Source: Pseudomonadota bacterium
GTDB lineage: Bacteria; Pseudomonadota; Gammaproteobacteria; Steroidobacterales; Steroidobacteraceae
Direction of reading: 5' to 3'
Assembly: GCA_025357635.1 (NCBI GenBank)
Contig: JANXOV010000033.1
Span: 1-51,337, forward strand
DNA length: 51,337 nt
Position numbers and translations under genes: made by a program. Positions 8,201 to 14,893 of the stretch are shown here, one piece after another. The notes beneath the pieces were generated by a model. That model saw nothing but the letters and a program-made list of their open reading frames with translations, had not been told where the DNA came from and did no database searches. Every line of letters begins with the position of its first letter. Position 1 is the stretch's first letter.

Positions 8201-10792
8201 GCTCGCGCCTCGAGTGACGGCCTGTTCACGCGAGGCGTTGTCAGCCAGATGGCCGGCCAGTTTCAGGCGCTGCGCTTCGCCGCCAGAGAGCGTGGGCACG
8301 GGTTGCCCGAGGCGAAGATACTCCAGACCCACGTCGGCCAACGGCTGCAAGCGCAGGCACACTGCCTCGTCGGCGGCGAAAAACGCCAGCGCTTCGGTGA
8401 CGGTGAGATCTAGAACATCGGCGATGCTCTTCGCGCCCTCAGCCGGGCGCCCCTCAGCCGGGCGCCCCAACTTACACTCCAGGACTTCACCGCGAAAGCG
8501 CCGGCCATTGCAATCGGGACAGCGCAGATAGACGTCGGACAGGAACTGCATCTCGACGTGCTCGAAACCGTTGCCGCCGCAGGTGGCGCAGCGTCCGTTG
8601 CCGGCATTGAAACTGAACGTTCCCGCCGTGTATTTTCGCTCGCGGCTCTCGGGGAGTTTGGCGAACAACTGCCGGATGGCGTCGAAGGCGCCTACGTAGC
8701 TGGCCGGATTGGAGCGTGTGGTGCGTCCGATCTGACTCTGATCCACCATCACGACCTCGTCGATCAACTCGGCGCCGAGCAGTTCATCGAGACTCCCGGG
8801 CGATTCGGTGGGCTTGCCCTTGGCGCGCAGCAGTGCCGTGTACAGCACGTCGTGAATCAGCGTGGACTTTCCCGAACCGCTGACGCCGGTGATGCACACC
8901 AGCCGGCCAAGCGGGAAGCGCACGTCGATGTTCTTGAGATTGTGCTCACGGGCGCCGCGCAGTTCCAGAAACTGTGACGCCGGCTTCAACCCGGCGGCGG
9001 GCGGCGCATGGCAGCGTTTGCGGCCCAGCAGATAGTCGGCTGTGAGCGAGCCGCGCGCCGAGGCGATGGCGGCGACCGGCCCGTTGAATACGATCTGCCC
9101 ACCGTGTTCGCCTGGACCGGGACCGATGTCGATGATACGGTCCGCGGCACGCATCACGTTCGGGTCATGCTCGACCACCACCAGTGTGTTGCCGGCATCG
9201 CGCAGCCGTTGCATGACGCCGATGATCTGATCCACATCGCGCGCATGCAAGCCGATGGAAGGCTCGTCCAGGACGAACAGCGTGTTGACCAATGAGGTGC
9301 CGAGCGCGGTGGTCAGGTTGATCCGCTGAACTTCGCCGCCCGACAATGTACGCGACTGGCGGTCCAGGGTGAGGTAACTCAAGCCCACGTCGCACAGGTA
9401 CTTCAAGCGCATGCGGATTTCCGACAGCACCAGTTCGGCGGCATCGTCCAGCGGTGCGGGCAGCGTCAGCGCATCGAACAGCGCACGCGTTCGCGCAATC
9501 GGCAGCAGCATGATGTCGCGGAGGTTGCAGCCGGGCAGGACGCCATCGCCGCCCGGTTGGAGACCGCTGGCGATACGCCACAACAGGGAATCTGGCTTGA
9601 GCCGTGCGCCCCGGCAGAGGGGACACTCGGTATACGAGCGGTATCGCGACAGCAGCACGCGGATGTGCATCTTGTAGGCTTTGGTTTCGAGCCAGGCGAA
9701 GAAGCGCCGCACGCCATACCAGACGTTCTTGGTCCATTCTCCCTCGCCGTCGATCACCCACGCTCGCTGTGCAGCGGTGAGATCGCGCCAGGGTGTATCC
9801 AACGGAATGTCGCGCTTGCGCCCGAACTTGAGCAGATCCTGCTGGCATTCCTTGTAAGACTCGCTCTGCCACGTCTTGATCGCGCCTGCGCGCAGACTCT
9901 TGGATTCGTCCGCAATGACCAGGTGATAGTCCACGCCGATGATGCGGCCGAAACCGCGGCAGGTTTCGCAGGCGCCGATGGGGGAATTGAAGCTGAAACT
10001 GCTGGGGTTCGGCTCCTGATAGTGAATGTCGCAGTCCGCGCAATGCAGGTCCGAGGAAAATCGCCACGGCACGCCGGCGTCGCCGTCGTCGCTCAGCGGA
10101 TACACGTCCATGCGTCCCTGTCCGACGCGCAATGCCGCTTCGATGGCCTCGGAGGCGCGGCCGGAATCCACGCCGCTCCAGCGAAACCGGTCCTGCACCA
10201 GGATCAGACGCCGCGCCGCGCGCTCGTGAATGCGGGTGTAACCCTGCGCTTCGAGCAGCGACTTGATTTCCGCCTCGCTGAAATTGGCGGGTATCGGAAC
10301 AGGAAAGGTGACGAGCAGGCGCGGATCGCCGGCCTGCGCGGCTCGCTGCGTCAAGATTTTGACGATGCTGTCGGGCGTGTCGCGATGCACCGGCTCGCCG
10401 CAGCCGCGACAGTACAATTGGGAAGCGCGGGCGAACAGCAGTTTCAGATGATCGTTGAGTTCGGTCATCGTGCCGACGGTGGAACGCGAGGTGCGCACCG
10501 GATTGTTCTGGTCGATTGCTATGCTGGGCGGGATGCCCTCGATGCGGTCGACCTGCGGCTTGTCCATGCGGTCCAGAAACTGGCGCGCATAGGGGGAGAA
10601 GGTTTCCACGTAGCGCCGCTGCCCTTCGGCGTACAGCGTGTCGAAGACCAGCGAGGACTTGCCCGAACCGCTTACGCCGGTGACGACGATCAACTCCTGC
10701 AAGGGCAGGTCCAGGTCCAGGTTTTTAAGATTATTGTGGCGTGCGCCGCGGATCCGGATGAACTCCGGGCGGCGGGAATCAAACGGTGGCAT
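5219..10792 (-). CDS. double-length UvrA-like ABC ATPase (two fused UvrA units)
   Basis: About 1857 residues from ATG 10792 (a TTG at 10915 would add 41 residues with no family similarity). It contains four nucleotide-binding sites instead of UvrA's two. Walker A motifs GVSGSGKS lie at about residues 39, 632, 1016 and 1535. ABC signatures LSGGE(V/A/S)QR lie near 481, 834, 1381 and 1728. Each signature is followed by a Walker B such as VLDEPSIGLH. The zinc-module CxxC pairs and the UvrB-binding-region features are present in both halves, so this is a head-to-tail fusion of two complete UvrA proteins. UvrA finds helix-distorting DNA damage and loads UvrB. Long tandem UvrA paralogues occur beside a normal uvrA in several proteobacteria, and their special role is unclear. 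Gene is convergent with the serine hydrolase and divergent from the FecR-type gene. Confidence 0.9.
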   Translation of the reverse strand: MPPFDSRRPEFIRIRGARHNNLKNLDLDLPLQELIVVTGVSGSGKSSLVFDTLYAEGQRRYVETFSPYARQFLDRMDKPQVDRIEGIPPSIAIDQNNPVRTSRSTVGTMTELNDHLKLLFARASQLYCRGCGEPVHRDTPDSIVKILTQRAAQAGDPRLLVTFPVPIPANFSEAEIKSLLEAQGYTRIHERAARRLILVQDRFRWSGVDSGRASEAIEAALRVGQGRMDVYPLSDDGDAGVPWRFSSDLHCADCDIHYQEPNPSSFSFNSPIGACETCRGFGRIIGVDYHLVIADESKSLRAGAIKTWQSESYKECQQDLLKFGRKRDIPLDTPWRDLTAAQRAWVIDGEGEWTKNVWYGVRRFFAWLETKAYKMHIRVLLSRYRSYTECPLCRGARLKPDSLLWRIASGLQPGGDGVLPGCNLRDIMLLPIARTRALFDALTLPAPLDDAAELVLSEIRMRLKYLCDVGLSYLTLDRQSRTLSGGEVQRINLTTALGTSLVNTLFVLDEPSIGLHARDVDQIIGVMQRLRDAGNTLVVVEHDPNVMRAADRIIDIGPGPGEHGGQIVFNGPVAAIASARGSLTADYLLGRKRCHAPPAAGLKPASQFLELRGAREHNLKNIDVRFPLGRLVCITGVSGSGKSTLIHDVLYTALLRAKGKPTESPGSLDELLGAELIDEVVMVDQSQIGRTTRSNPASYVGAFDAIRQLFAKLPESRERKYTAGTFSFNAGNGRCATCGGNGFEHVEMQFLSDVYLRCPDCNGRRFRGEVLECKLGRPAEGRPAEGAKSIADVLDLTVTEALAFFAADEAVCLRLQPLADVGLEYLRLGQPVPTLSGGEAQRLKLAGHLADNASREQAVTRGASRSRGSLFLFDEPTTGLHFDDVAKLLQSFRRLIAAGHSLLVIEHNLDVVAASDWVIDLGPEGGEGGGEVVCTGTPQQIMRAAASYTGQALLHSQRGYESGNAVHEPRLASPTRASQAVMRATAHPSIEIRGAREHNLKNVDVDLARNRFTVITGVSGSGKSTLAFDILFAEGQRRYLESLNAYARQFVQPASRPDVDAIFGIPPTVAIEQRTSRGGRKSTVATLTELYHFLRLLYVKLGVQHCPTCDVAIEPQSADAMAARILKEYRGKSVTLLAPLVASRKGLYTDLARWAKGKGFTHLRVDGELLPTVKWPRLDRFKEHDIELPVSTLRIDARAEAAVRQALDSALLHGRGVLKVLLESSGKPGPGSSLPVFSTKRACPSCGTGFPELDPRLFSFNSKHGWCKHCFGTGAEIESFDEEQTGEEAGWIEADAHDLTPCAQCKGERLNAVARHVRFRGRSISALTDLSIDVFAGQMNGLKLAGRERDIARDILSELQSRTAFLCDVGLGYLQLSRSAPTLSGGEAQRIRLAAQLGSNLQGVCYVLDEPTIGLHPRDNRVLLDTLERLRAKGNTLVVVEHDEETIQRADHVIDLGPGAGTRGGQVVAQGTAKQLAAMPASITGRFLSKPLLHPLAPRRSVDARTPCIEIQGADLHNLRSVDARIPIGRLSVITGVSGSGKSSLARDVLLANLQKLLAKSARKAPPAIAGCRRIDGWQRITRVLEVDQTPIGKTPRSCPATYIGFWDNIRRVFADTSEARLRGYTASRFSFNTAGGRCEACEGQGVKRIEMNFLPDVRVLCDVCGGRRFNAQTLSIAFKDRNIGDVLGMSVDDAVDFFASFGSIHHALRLLEEVGLGYLTLGQQSPTLSGGESQRIKLVTELAKVRTDLLGVDNAMREGLHTLYVLDEPTVGLHMADVEKLIRVLHRLVNAGNTVVVIEHNLDVMAEADWILDLGPEGGTGGGQIVAQGTPEAVARKSAKSHTSAILNEFMRDRHS
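8437..8466 (-). repeat. 15-bp tandem duplication inside the uvrA-like gene
   Basis: The 15-bp unit CCTCAGCCGGGCGCC occurs twice in direct succession. It encodes GRPAEGRPAEG in the linker after the second-domain zinc finger. It keeps frame and adds five residues, which looks like a slippage event in a tolerant loop. Confidence 0.9.
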
Positions 10793-10858
10793 GCGCGCAA
10801 GCTTAGAAGAAAAGACCGGCCCCGTCTTGGGAACCGGGGGCGTATCCTGTCGTGGGTT

Positions 10859-10874
10859 AAGTTTTCGACAACTT
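10859..10874. promoter_or_regulatory. 16-bp near-palindrome between uvrA-like and FecR-type genes
   Basis: AAGTTTTCGACAACTT matches its own reverse complement at 14 of 16 positions (arms AAGTT/AACTT). It sits about 70 bp upstream of the uvrA-like start and 100 bp upstream of the FecR-type start. On the minus strand TTGTCG within it could be a -35, with AGGATA 17 nt downstream as a weak -10. An operator for a dimeric repressor is plausible. It does not match a classical LexA box that I know. Confidence 0.35.
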
Positions 10875-10973
10875 TTGGCTCTTGGCGGGACTTCTGGCGG
10901 TGCATTCAGGTCCAATTCAGTTGCGAGGGGCTAGATTGGCTCCCGATCGTCCGCTTTTTTACGGTGAATCAAC

Positions 10974-13121
10974 ATGTTGAACAAATTGTTCGGGTTTTCT
11001 CCGGCCACTCTTCGGTGGCTCGCCGTTGCCTTGTTGCTGGCCTCCGGCGGCCCGGTCATCGCCCAGGATGAGGGTGCTGATCCGCCGGGGCGGGTGGCGC
11101 GCGTCAACACCATCGAAGGCCAGGCCTCCGTGCAGCTGGCCGGCGATACGGATTGGACCTCGGACGTCATCAATCGTCCGCTCACCACCGGCGACAAGGT
11201 CTGGGTGGATGTTTCCTCGCGCGCCGAAATGCACATCGGCTCGGCCGCCCTGCGCATGGGCGAGCGGACCGGCGTGGAACTGCTGAATCTCAACGATCAG
11301 ATCACGCAGCTGCGGCTGTCGGCAGGCTCGCTGAGTATCCGCGTGCGCGATCTGCAGCGCGATGAAAGCGTCGAAGTGGACACGCCCAACGTGTCGGTCG
11401 CGTTGCTGCGGCCGGGTGAATACCGGTTGGATGTGGATGACAACGGCAATCTCACGCAGGTTGCCGTGATCAGCGGCAAGGCCGAAGTCACGGGGCCCGA
11501 TCACACCTATCGTCTCGATCCGCGCGAGCGCGGCGAATTCCGAGGCAGCAACGACATCCAGGCCGACGTGGGCGATATCAACGGCCCGGATGCGCTGGAT
11601 TTGTGGGCCGAGCAGCGCGATGCGCGCGAGGAGCGCGCCGTTTCTGCGCGCTATGTGTCGCGCGATGTTCCCGGCTATGCGGACCTGGACGAATATGGAT
11701 CCTGGGACGACGATCCGACCTACGGCCCGCTGTGGGCGCCGCGCGTCGCGGTGGGCTGGGCTCCGTATCAGACAGGACATTGGGTGTGGATCTCCCCCTG
11801 GGGCTGGACCTGGGTCGACGAGGCGCCGTGGGGATTTGCGCCGGCGCACTACGGGCGATGGGTGCACTTGCATGAGCGCTGGTGCTGGTCGCCAGGCCGC
11901 CGCGGCTTCCGTCCGGTGTATGCGCCGGCACTGGTCGCCTGGGTGGGTGGGCCGAGCTTCAGCATCGCCATTTCCTCCGGCGGCGGCGTGGGTTGGTTTC
12001 CGCTGGGGTACAACGAGGTCTACCGGCCGGCGTATCGGGTCAGCAATAACTACATTCGCAACGTGAACATCACCAATACGTACATCACCAATAACACCAT
12101 CATCAACAACACCACCGTGATCAACAATCCGGCGCTGCGCAACGAGCGTGATCGCCGCCCGTATGCGAATCAACGGATTCCGGGCGCCGTCACTGCCGTT
12201 TCGCGCGACGCATTCGTATCGGCGCGTCCTGTCGGCCGGCATTTGATGCCCGTGGATCCGCGGATGGTGGCAGGCGCCGTGGCTACCACGGCCGGGCTTG
12301 CGATCGCACCGACCCAGCGCAGCCACGTGCGTGAACCGCGAGAGACCGGGCGCGAGATGCGCGCCGCGGCACCCGAGTCGAATGTGTTTTCGCGGCCCAT
12401 CGTTACGCGGCGCGTTCCGCCGCCGGTGGCGCCAAGTTTCGAGATGCAGCGTCGCGCGGTGATCGCCAATGGCGCGCGGCCCGTGCCGTTGCAGCAAATG
12501 ACACGGTCGCGCGAGTATCCCCAGGTTCCGGTGCGCATCGTCAGGCCCACGGAGGCGCGTTCCGTCGATGCGGAGCGGCCCATCGACGCAGCGCGGCCCG
12601 GATCATCCGAGCGCCCGGGAATGAACCGGCGCGAGCAGCCCGAACCGCGGACCGAAACCCGGTCAACGGCGCCCGTGCAAGCGCCACCGGCCGTACAGGC
12701 GCCGGTGCGCAATGACCGGCCGCCTTCGGCGGTCCGGCCATTCGACCGGTATGCGCATCCGGTTCCCGCCGAGCGGCCCGCGCCGGAGGATGCGCGCGTC
12801 CGCCAGCAGCAGGAGGTCGTCCCGCCACGCGAGCAGATGCAGCGCGCCGAACCCCAGCGGCAAGTCCCGCAACAACAGGCACCGCCACGCATGGAACAGC
12901 CGCGCGTGGAGCAACCGCGAATGGAGCAGCCGCGCATGGAACCGCAACGCCGCGAACCGCCGCCGCAGCCCCGGATGTCGGAGCCGATGCGGCGCGCCGA
13001 GCCGCCGCCAGCGCCGCCTCGTGCCGAGCCGCCGCCGCGCGCCCAACCGCAGCCGCAGCCGCATCCACAGTCGGAGTCGCGTGGCCGTCCGGAACGGGGT
13101 GATGCCCAGCGCGATCGTTAA
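10974..13121 (+). CDS. secreted FecR-domain / DUF6600-type protein with low-complexity tail
   Basis: A 715-residue exported protein. Residues 1-31 are a signal peptide (LRWLAVALLLASGGPVIAQ). Residues about 38-190 form a FecR-like domain (VARVNTIEGQASVQ...GDKVWVDVSSRAEM...LRPGEYRLDV). A tryptophan/tyrosine-rich block around 245-330 (HWVWISPWGWTWVDEAPWG) is typical of DUF6600 proteins. An Asn/Thr/Ile stretch near 353-383 follows (NITNTYITNNTIINNTTVIN). From about 430 to the end the chain is Arg/Pro/Gln/Glu-rich and probably disordered. The FecR domain here is not paired with a TonB receptor or sigma factor, so classical iron-signalling is unlikely; a periplasmic or surface structural role is my inference. 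The start has only weak Shine-Dalgarno support. The gene is divergent from the uvrA-like gene. Confidence 0.75.
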   Translation: MLNKLFGFSPATLRWLAVALLLASGGPVIAQDEGADPPGRVARVNTIEGQASVQLAGDTDWTSDVINRPLTTGDKVWVDVSSRAEMHIGSAALRMGERTGVELLNLNDQITQLRLSAGSLSIRVRDLQRDESVEVDTPNVSVALLRPGEYRLDVDDNGNLTQVAVISGKAEVTGPDHTYRLDPRERGEFRGSNDIQADVGDINGPDALDLWAEQRDAREERAVSARYVSRDVPGYADLDEYGSWDDDPTYGPLWAPRVAVGWAPYQTGHWVWISPWGWTWVDEAPWGFAPAHYGRWVHLHERWCWSPGRRGFRPVYAPALVAWVGGPSFSIAISSGGGVGWFPLGYNEVYRPAYRVSNNYIRNVNITNTYITNNTIINNTTVINNPALRNERDRRPYANQRIPGAVTAVSRDAFVSARPVGRHLMPVDPRMVAGAVATTAGLAIAPTQRSHVREPRETGREMRAAAPESNVFSRPIVTRRVPPPVAPSFEMQRRAVIANGARPVPLQQMTRSREYPQVPVRIVRPTEARSVDAERPIDAARPGSSERPGMNRREQPEPRTETRSTAPVQAPPAVQAPVRNDRPPSAVRPFDRYAHPVPAERPAPEDARVRQQQEVVPPREQMQRAEPQRQVPQQQAPPRMEQPRVEQPRMEQPRMEPQRREPPPQPRMSEPMRRAEPPPAPPRAEPPPRAQPQPQPHPQSESRGRPERGDAQRDR
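12891..12950 (+). repeat. four 15-bp coding repeats (MEQPR units)
   Basis: Four successive 15-nt units encode MEQPR, VEQPR, MEQPR and MEPQR. They lie in the disordered tail of the FecR-type protein and look like recent tandem expansion. Confidence 0.85.
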
Positions 13122-13134
13122 GGGAGTCGGTGAG

Positions 13135-13341
13135 TCAGGAGCCGCGCCACATCTGGCTGAGCAGACGACGGCCGTCCGGCGAGAAGCACGCCAGCGGCCA
13201 GATCAATGCGGCCCACAGGCTCACCAGCAACCGCGCGAAGGCGTTCTCGCGATTTTTGGAAAACAGAAAGTACGAGAGTGAGGCGAGCGCGAAGACAATT
13301 GCGCCGATCATCCAGATGAACATGAGGAGGCGGATTGCCAT
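13135..13341 (-). CDS. small predicted membrane protein
   Basis: A 68-residue hydrophobic protein with two likely membrane segments (LLMFIWMIGAIVFALASLSYF at about 5-25, and LLVSLWAALIWPLACF at about 38-53) separated by a basic loop (SKNRENAFAR), ending with charged and aromatic residues. I do not recognise the family. It lies 26 bp downstream of the single-domain PilZ gene on the same strand and is convergent, with a 13-bp gap, to the FecR-type gene, so it may be the last gene of that transcript. Reading the overlapping alternative frame (13118-13345) gives a less protein-like peptide. Confidence 0.55.
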   Translation of the reverse strand: MAIRLLMFIWMIGAIVFALASLSYFLFSKNRENAFARLLVSLWAALIWPLACFSPDGRRLLSQMWRGS

Positions 13342-13367
13342 TCAAGGCCGTGGGTGCAAAGACCGGC

Positions 13368-13643
13368 TCAGCCGCCGGCGTACTGTTCCATCATCAAGCC
13401 GGTGCCGCCGCGCGTGACATGCGCCACGATGGCGGTGCGGCGATGGATCTTGGTGACCAGCCCCAGGTTGATGGCGAAGGCAAGCTGCACCTGCTGGCCC
13501 TTGCGCAATCCGAGATTGTCGGTTTCGACGAACACGCCGTTTGCGCTCAGATTCTTGGCCTTGCATATCCGTCCTTTGCGACCGGACAAGACCACGTAGA
13601 CCGTGGTGCGCGCGCGGTGGCGGGTGTGCAAACGACGCTCCAT
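13368..13643 (-). CDS. single-domain PilZ protein (c-di-GMP receptor)
   Basis: A 91-residue protein consisting of one PilZ domain. The N-terminal RxxxR motif (RHRAR, near residues 8-12) and the second motif NLSANG (residues about 31-36, standing for D/NxSxxG) are both present, so c-di-GMP binding is expected. It lacks the YcgR N-domain that would mark a flagellar brake of the YcgR/FlgZ type, yet its place downstream of flgM-flgN-csrA resembles the position of flgZ in pseudomonads. A role tuning motility by c-di-GMP is therefore likely but inferred. A possible promoter lies just upstream at 13687-13715. Confidence 0.8.
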   Translation of the reverse strand: MERRLHTRHRARTTVYVVLSGRKGRICKAKNLSANGVFVETDNLGLRKGQQVQLAFAINLGLVTKIHRRTAIVAHVTRGGTGLMMEQYAGG

Positions 13644-13686
13644 GATTGACGGTCCCTTCGAGGATTGAAACGCTTCGACGCCATCT

Positions 13687-13715
13687 ATTATGCACAGCGA
13701 AACGCGAGAAGCGAA
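13687..13715 (-). promoter_or_regulatory. possible sigma-70 promoter of the PilZ gene
   Basis: On the minus strand TTCGCT, a 17-bp spacer and CATAAT preceded by TGTG (extended -10) lie about 45 bp before the PilZ start. The -10 is good and the -35 weak. Confidence 0.35.
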
Positions 13716-13733
13716 GGGGTCGCAGGTTATTGT

Positions 13734-13931
13734 CTAATCGACGTCTTTGCGGCGAATCGCCAGTTGTTCAGGCGCTTCGATGCCGACCTTCGCGCGGCGC
13801 GCGGAGCAGCCCAGCAAAGTGATTTGAATGGGCCCATTGGCGAACAACTGCGCCAGCGTGATCGCCCCGTCCGTGCCCTCTGCGGGCTGGATTACGATCG
13901 ATTCATCGGCACGTCGGCTCAGGACCAGCAT
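13734..13931 (-). CDS. csrA: CsrA-type RNA-binding regulator with an insertion
   Basis: A 65-residue CsrA/RsmA relative. CsrA dimers bind GGA motifs in mRNA leaders and control translation. The RNA-binding strand 1 is intact (MLVLSRRADESIVI; Leu4, Arg6, Arg7), as are the core (ITLLG...AKVGIEAPEQL) and the Arg of strand 5 (IRRKDV, Arg61 standing for Arg44 of E. coli). Two features are odd: about 17 residues (roughly 15-31, PAEGTDGAITLAQLFAN region) are inserted between strands 1 and 2, and the protein stops right after strand 5, so the C-terminal helix of E. coli CsrA is missing. AGGT lies 8 nt before the ATG. The gene follows flgN by 29 bp and is probably transcribed with flgM-flgN. It is likely a specialised paralogue acting on motility genes. 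Confidence 0.8.
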   Translation of the reverse strand: MLVLSRRADESIVIQPAEGTDGAITLAQLFANGPIQITLLGCSARRAKVGIEAPEQLAIRRKDVD

Positions 13932-13960
13932 GGGTTTTACCTATTCGCGCGTCCGCACGG

Positions 13961-14425
13961 TCAGACACGTGCCAACGGCCGTACGGCGGAGGCAAATGTC
14001 TGGCCCTGGGGGCCGTAGGTGAGAGTGGGCCCGCCACGCACGATGTCGAGCAGCTGCCGGATCTGGCCTTGTTTCAAATTCAGAATCAGGCCGTTGGTCT
14101 CGTTGGCATTGCGGCAGGTCGCCAGCAATCCCATCAGAGAGCGCCACCGTTGGGTGATCGTTTGCGCAATGCCCGAAACGGCCGGCGTGTCGGCGGCGGG
14201 AAGCGCGGGCAGGCCCGATTCTGCGCACAGCCTCCGTCGGTCATTTTCGAGATGTTCGAATTCTTCGAGCAGCTTTACTTTCTGCGCGGCCTTCTCGCAA
14301 ACCAGCGCGGGCGAATCGCCGGTGAGCGCATCGCGTTCTGACTCGAGCACGGCGGCGAGTTCCTGGGCCACGCGGATTTGCTGGTCCAGCAACTGTTCGA
14401 TGCGCGCTTGAGCGGGAAGATTCAT
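13961..14425 (-). CDS. flgN: flagellar export chaperone FlgN
   Basis: A 154-residue, helix-rich protein with the FlgN pattern: an N-terminal coiled coil (residues about 5-70, rich in Glu/Leu) and the C-terminal motif NANETNGLILNLKQGQIRQL near residues 105-125. In flagellated enterobacteria and pseudomonads FlgN keeps the hook-junction proteins FlgK and FlgL soluble and guides them to the export gate. The gene starts 3 nt after the flgM stop, so the pair is one transcription unit driven by the sigma-28 promoter ahead of flgM. Identification is secure from motif and position. Confidence 0.9.
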   Translation of the reverse strand: MNLPAQARIEQLLDQQIRVAQELAAVLESERDALTGDSPALVCEKAAQKVKLLEEFEHLENDRRRLCAESGLPALPAADTPAVSGIAQTITQRWRSLMGLLATCRNANETNGLILNLKQGQIRQLLDIVRGGPTLTYGPQGQTFASAVRPLARV

Positions 14426-14428
14426 GAG

Positions 14429-14749
14429 TTACTTCAACAGTTTTTCGAATTGCAGAATCTTGTCGGCGATGCGCCCCGCATCCACCTTGTAAGTGCCGTT
14501 GTTGAGGGCCAGCTTGACTGATTCCACCTTTTTCGTATCGACCACCGGGGCGTTGGCCACGGCCGCAGCGACCTGTTGCAGGCTGCGGGCGGACTGCGTC
14601 AACGTCACCTGATCGGCGCCGCCGGTCTCGGCATTCGCACCGGTGCGCGCCGCGCTGCCGGATTTGTCCGAAACCGCGGCCTTAGCCCCCTTGGCGCCGG
14701 AGCTGAGGATCGGCTGCGATGACTTGTATCCGTCGATTTTACTGGTCAC
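14429..14749 (-). CDS. flgM: anti-sigma-28 factor FlgM
   Basis: 106 residues from a GTG at 14749, preceded by CGGAGA at 7 nt. FlgM binds and silences FliA (sigma-28) until the hook is finished, when it is exported. The N-terminus (VTSKIDGYKSSQPI) matches the conserved FlgM start, the centre is Ala/Gly/Ser-rich and disordered, and the C-terminal half (residues about 48-106) carries the FliA-binding helices, with DQVTLTQSARSLQQV, VESVKLALNNGTYKVDAGRIADKIL. A longer frame begins at 14884 but would place the start upstream of the promoter described next, so it is rejected. Next gene is flgN. Confidence 0.92.
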   Translation of the reverse strand: MTSKIDGYKSSQPILSSGAKGAKAAVSDKSGSAARTGANAETGGADQVTLTQSARSLQQVAAAVANAPVVDTKKVESVKLALNNGTYKVDAGRIADKILQFEKLLK

Positions 14750-14789
14750 GAGGCGGTCTCCGAAAAAAGCTGAATGTCTCTGGTCATGA

Positions 14790-14816
14790 TTATCGTCCGA
14801 TTGCGCGTGAACTTTA
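14790..14816 (-). promoter_or_regulatory. sigma-28 (FliA) promoter of flgM-flgN-csrA
   Basis: The minus strand reads TAAAGTTC, 11 bp, GACGATAA, against the consensus TAAAGTTT-N11-GCCGATAA: one mismatch in each box with exact spacing. Transcription should start near 14783, about 34 nt before the flgM GTG. This gives autoregulation of the anti-sigma factor by its target. Confidence 0.85.
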
Positions 14817-14893
14817 ATTGTACATAAGTTAAATGACGGCGCTGCTGGGTGGATTATGGCTCTATCGGCTGTGATGCGATGCACCTAAGGGTC

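Noticed and set aside
10959-12497. Long minus-strand frame (about 510 codons) opposite the FecR-type gene
   Set aside because: It is antisense to a clear secreted protein with signal peptide and domains; long shadows of this kind are expected in high-GC DNA.
13959-13974. TGGCACG on the minus strand between flgN and csrA as a sigma-54 site
   Set aside because: The -12 half (TTGC) is missing at the required distance.
14750-14884. 45-residue N-terminal extension of FlgM
   Set aside because: The extension covers the sigma-28 promoter (14790-14816) and has no FlgM similarity; the GTG at 14749 has a proper ribosome site.
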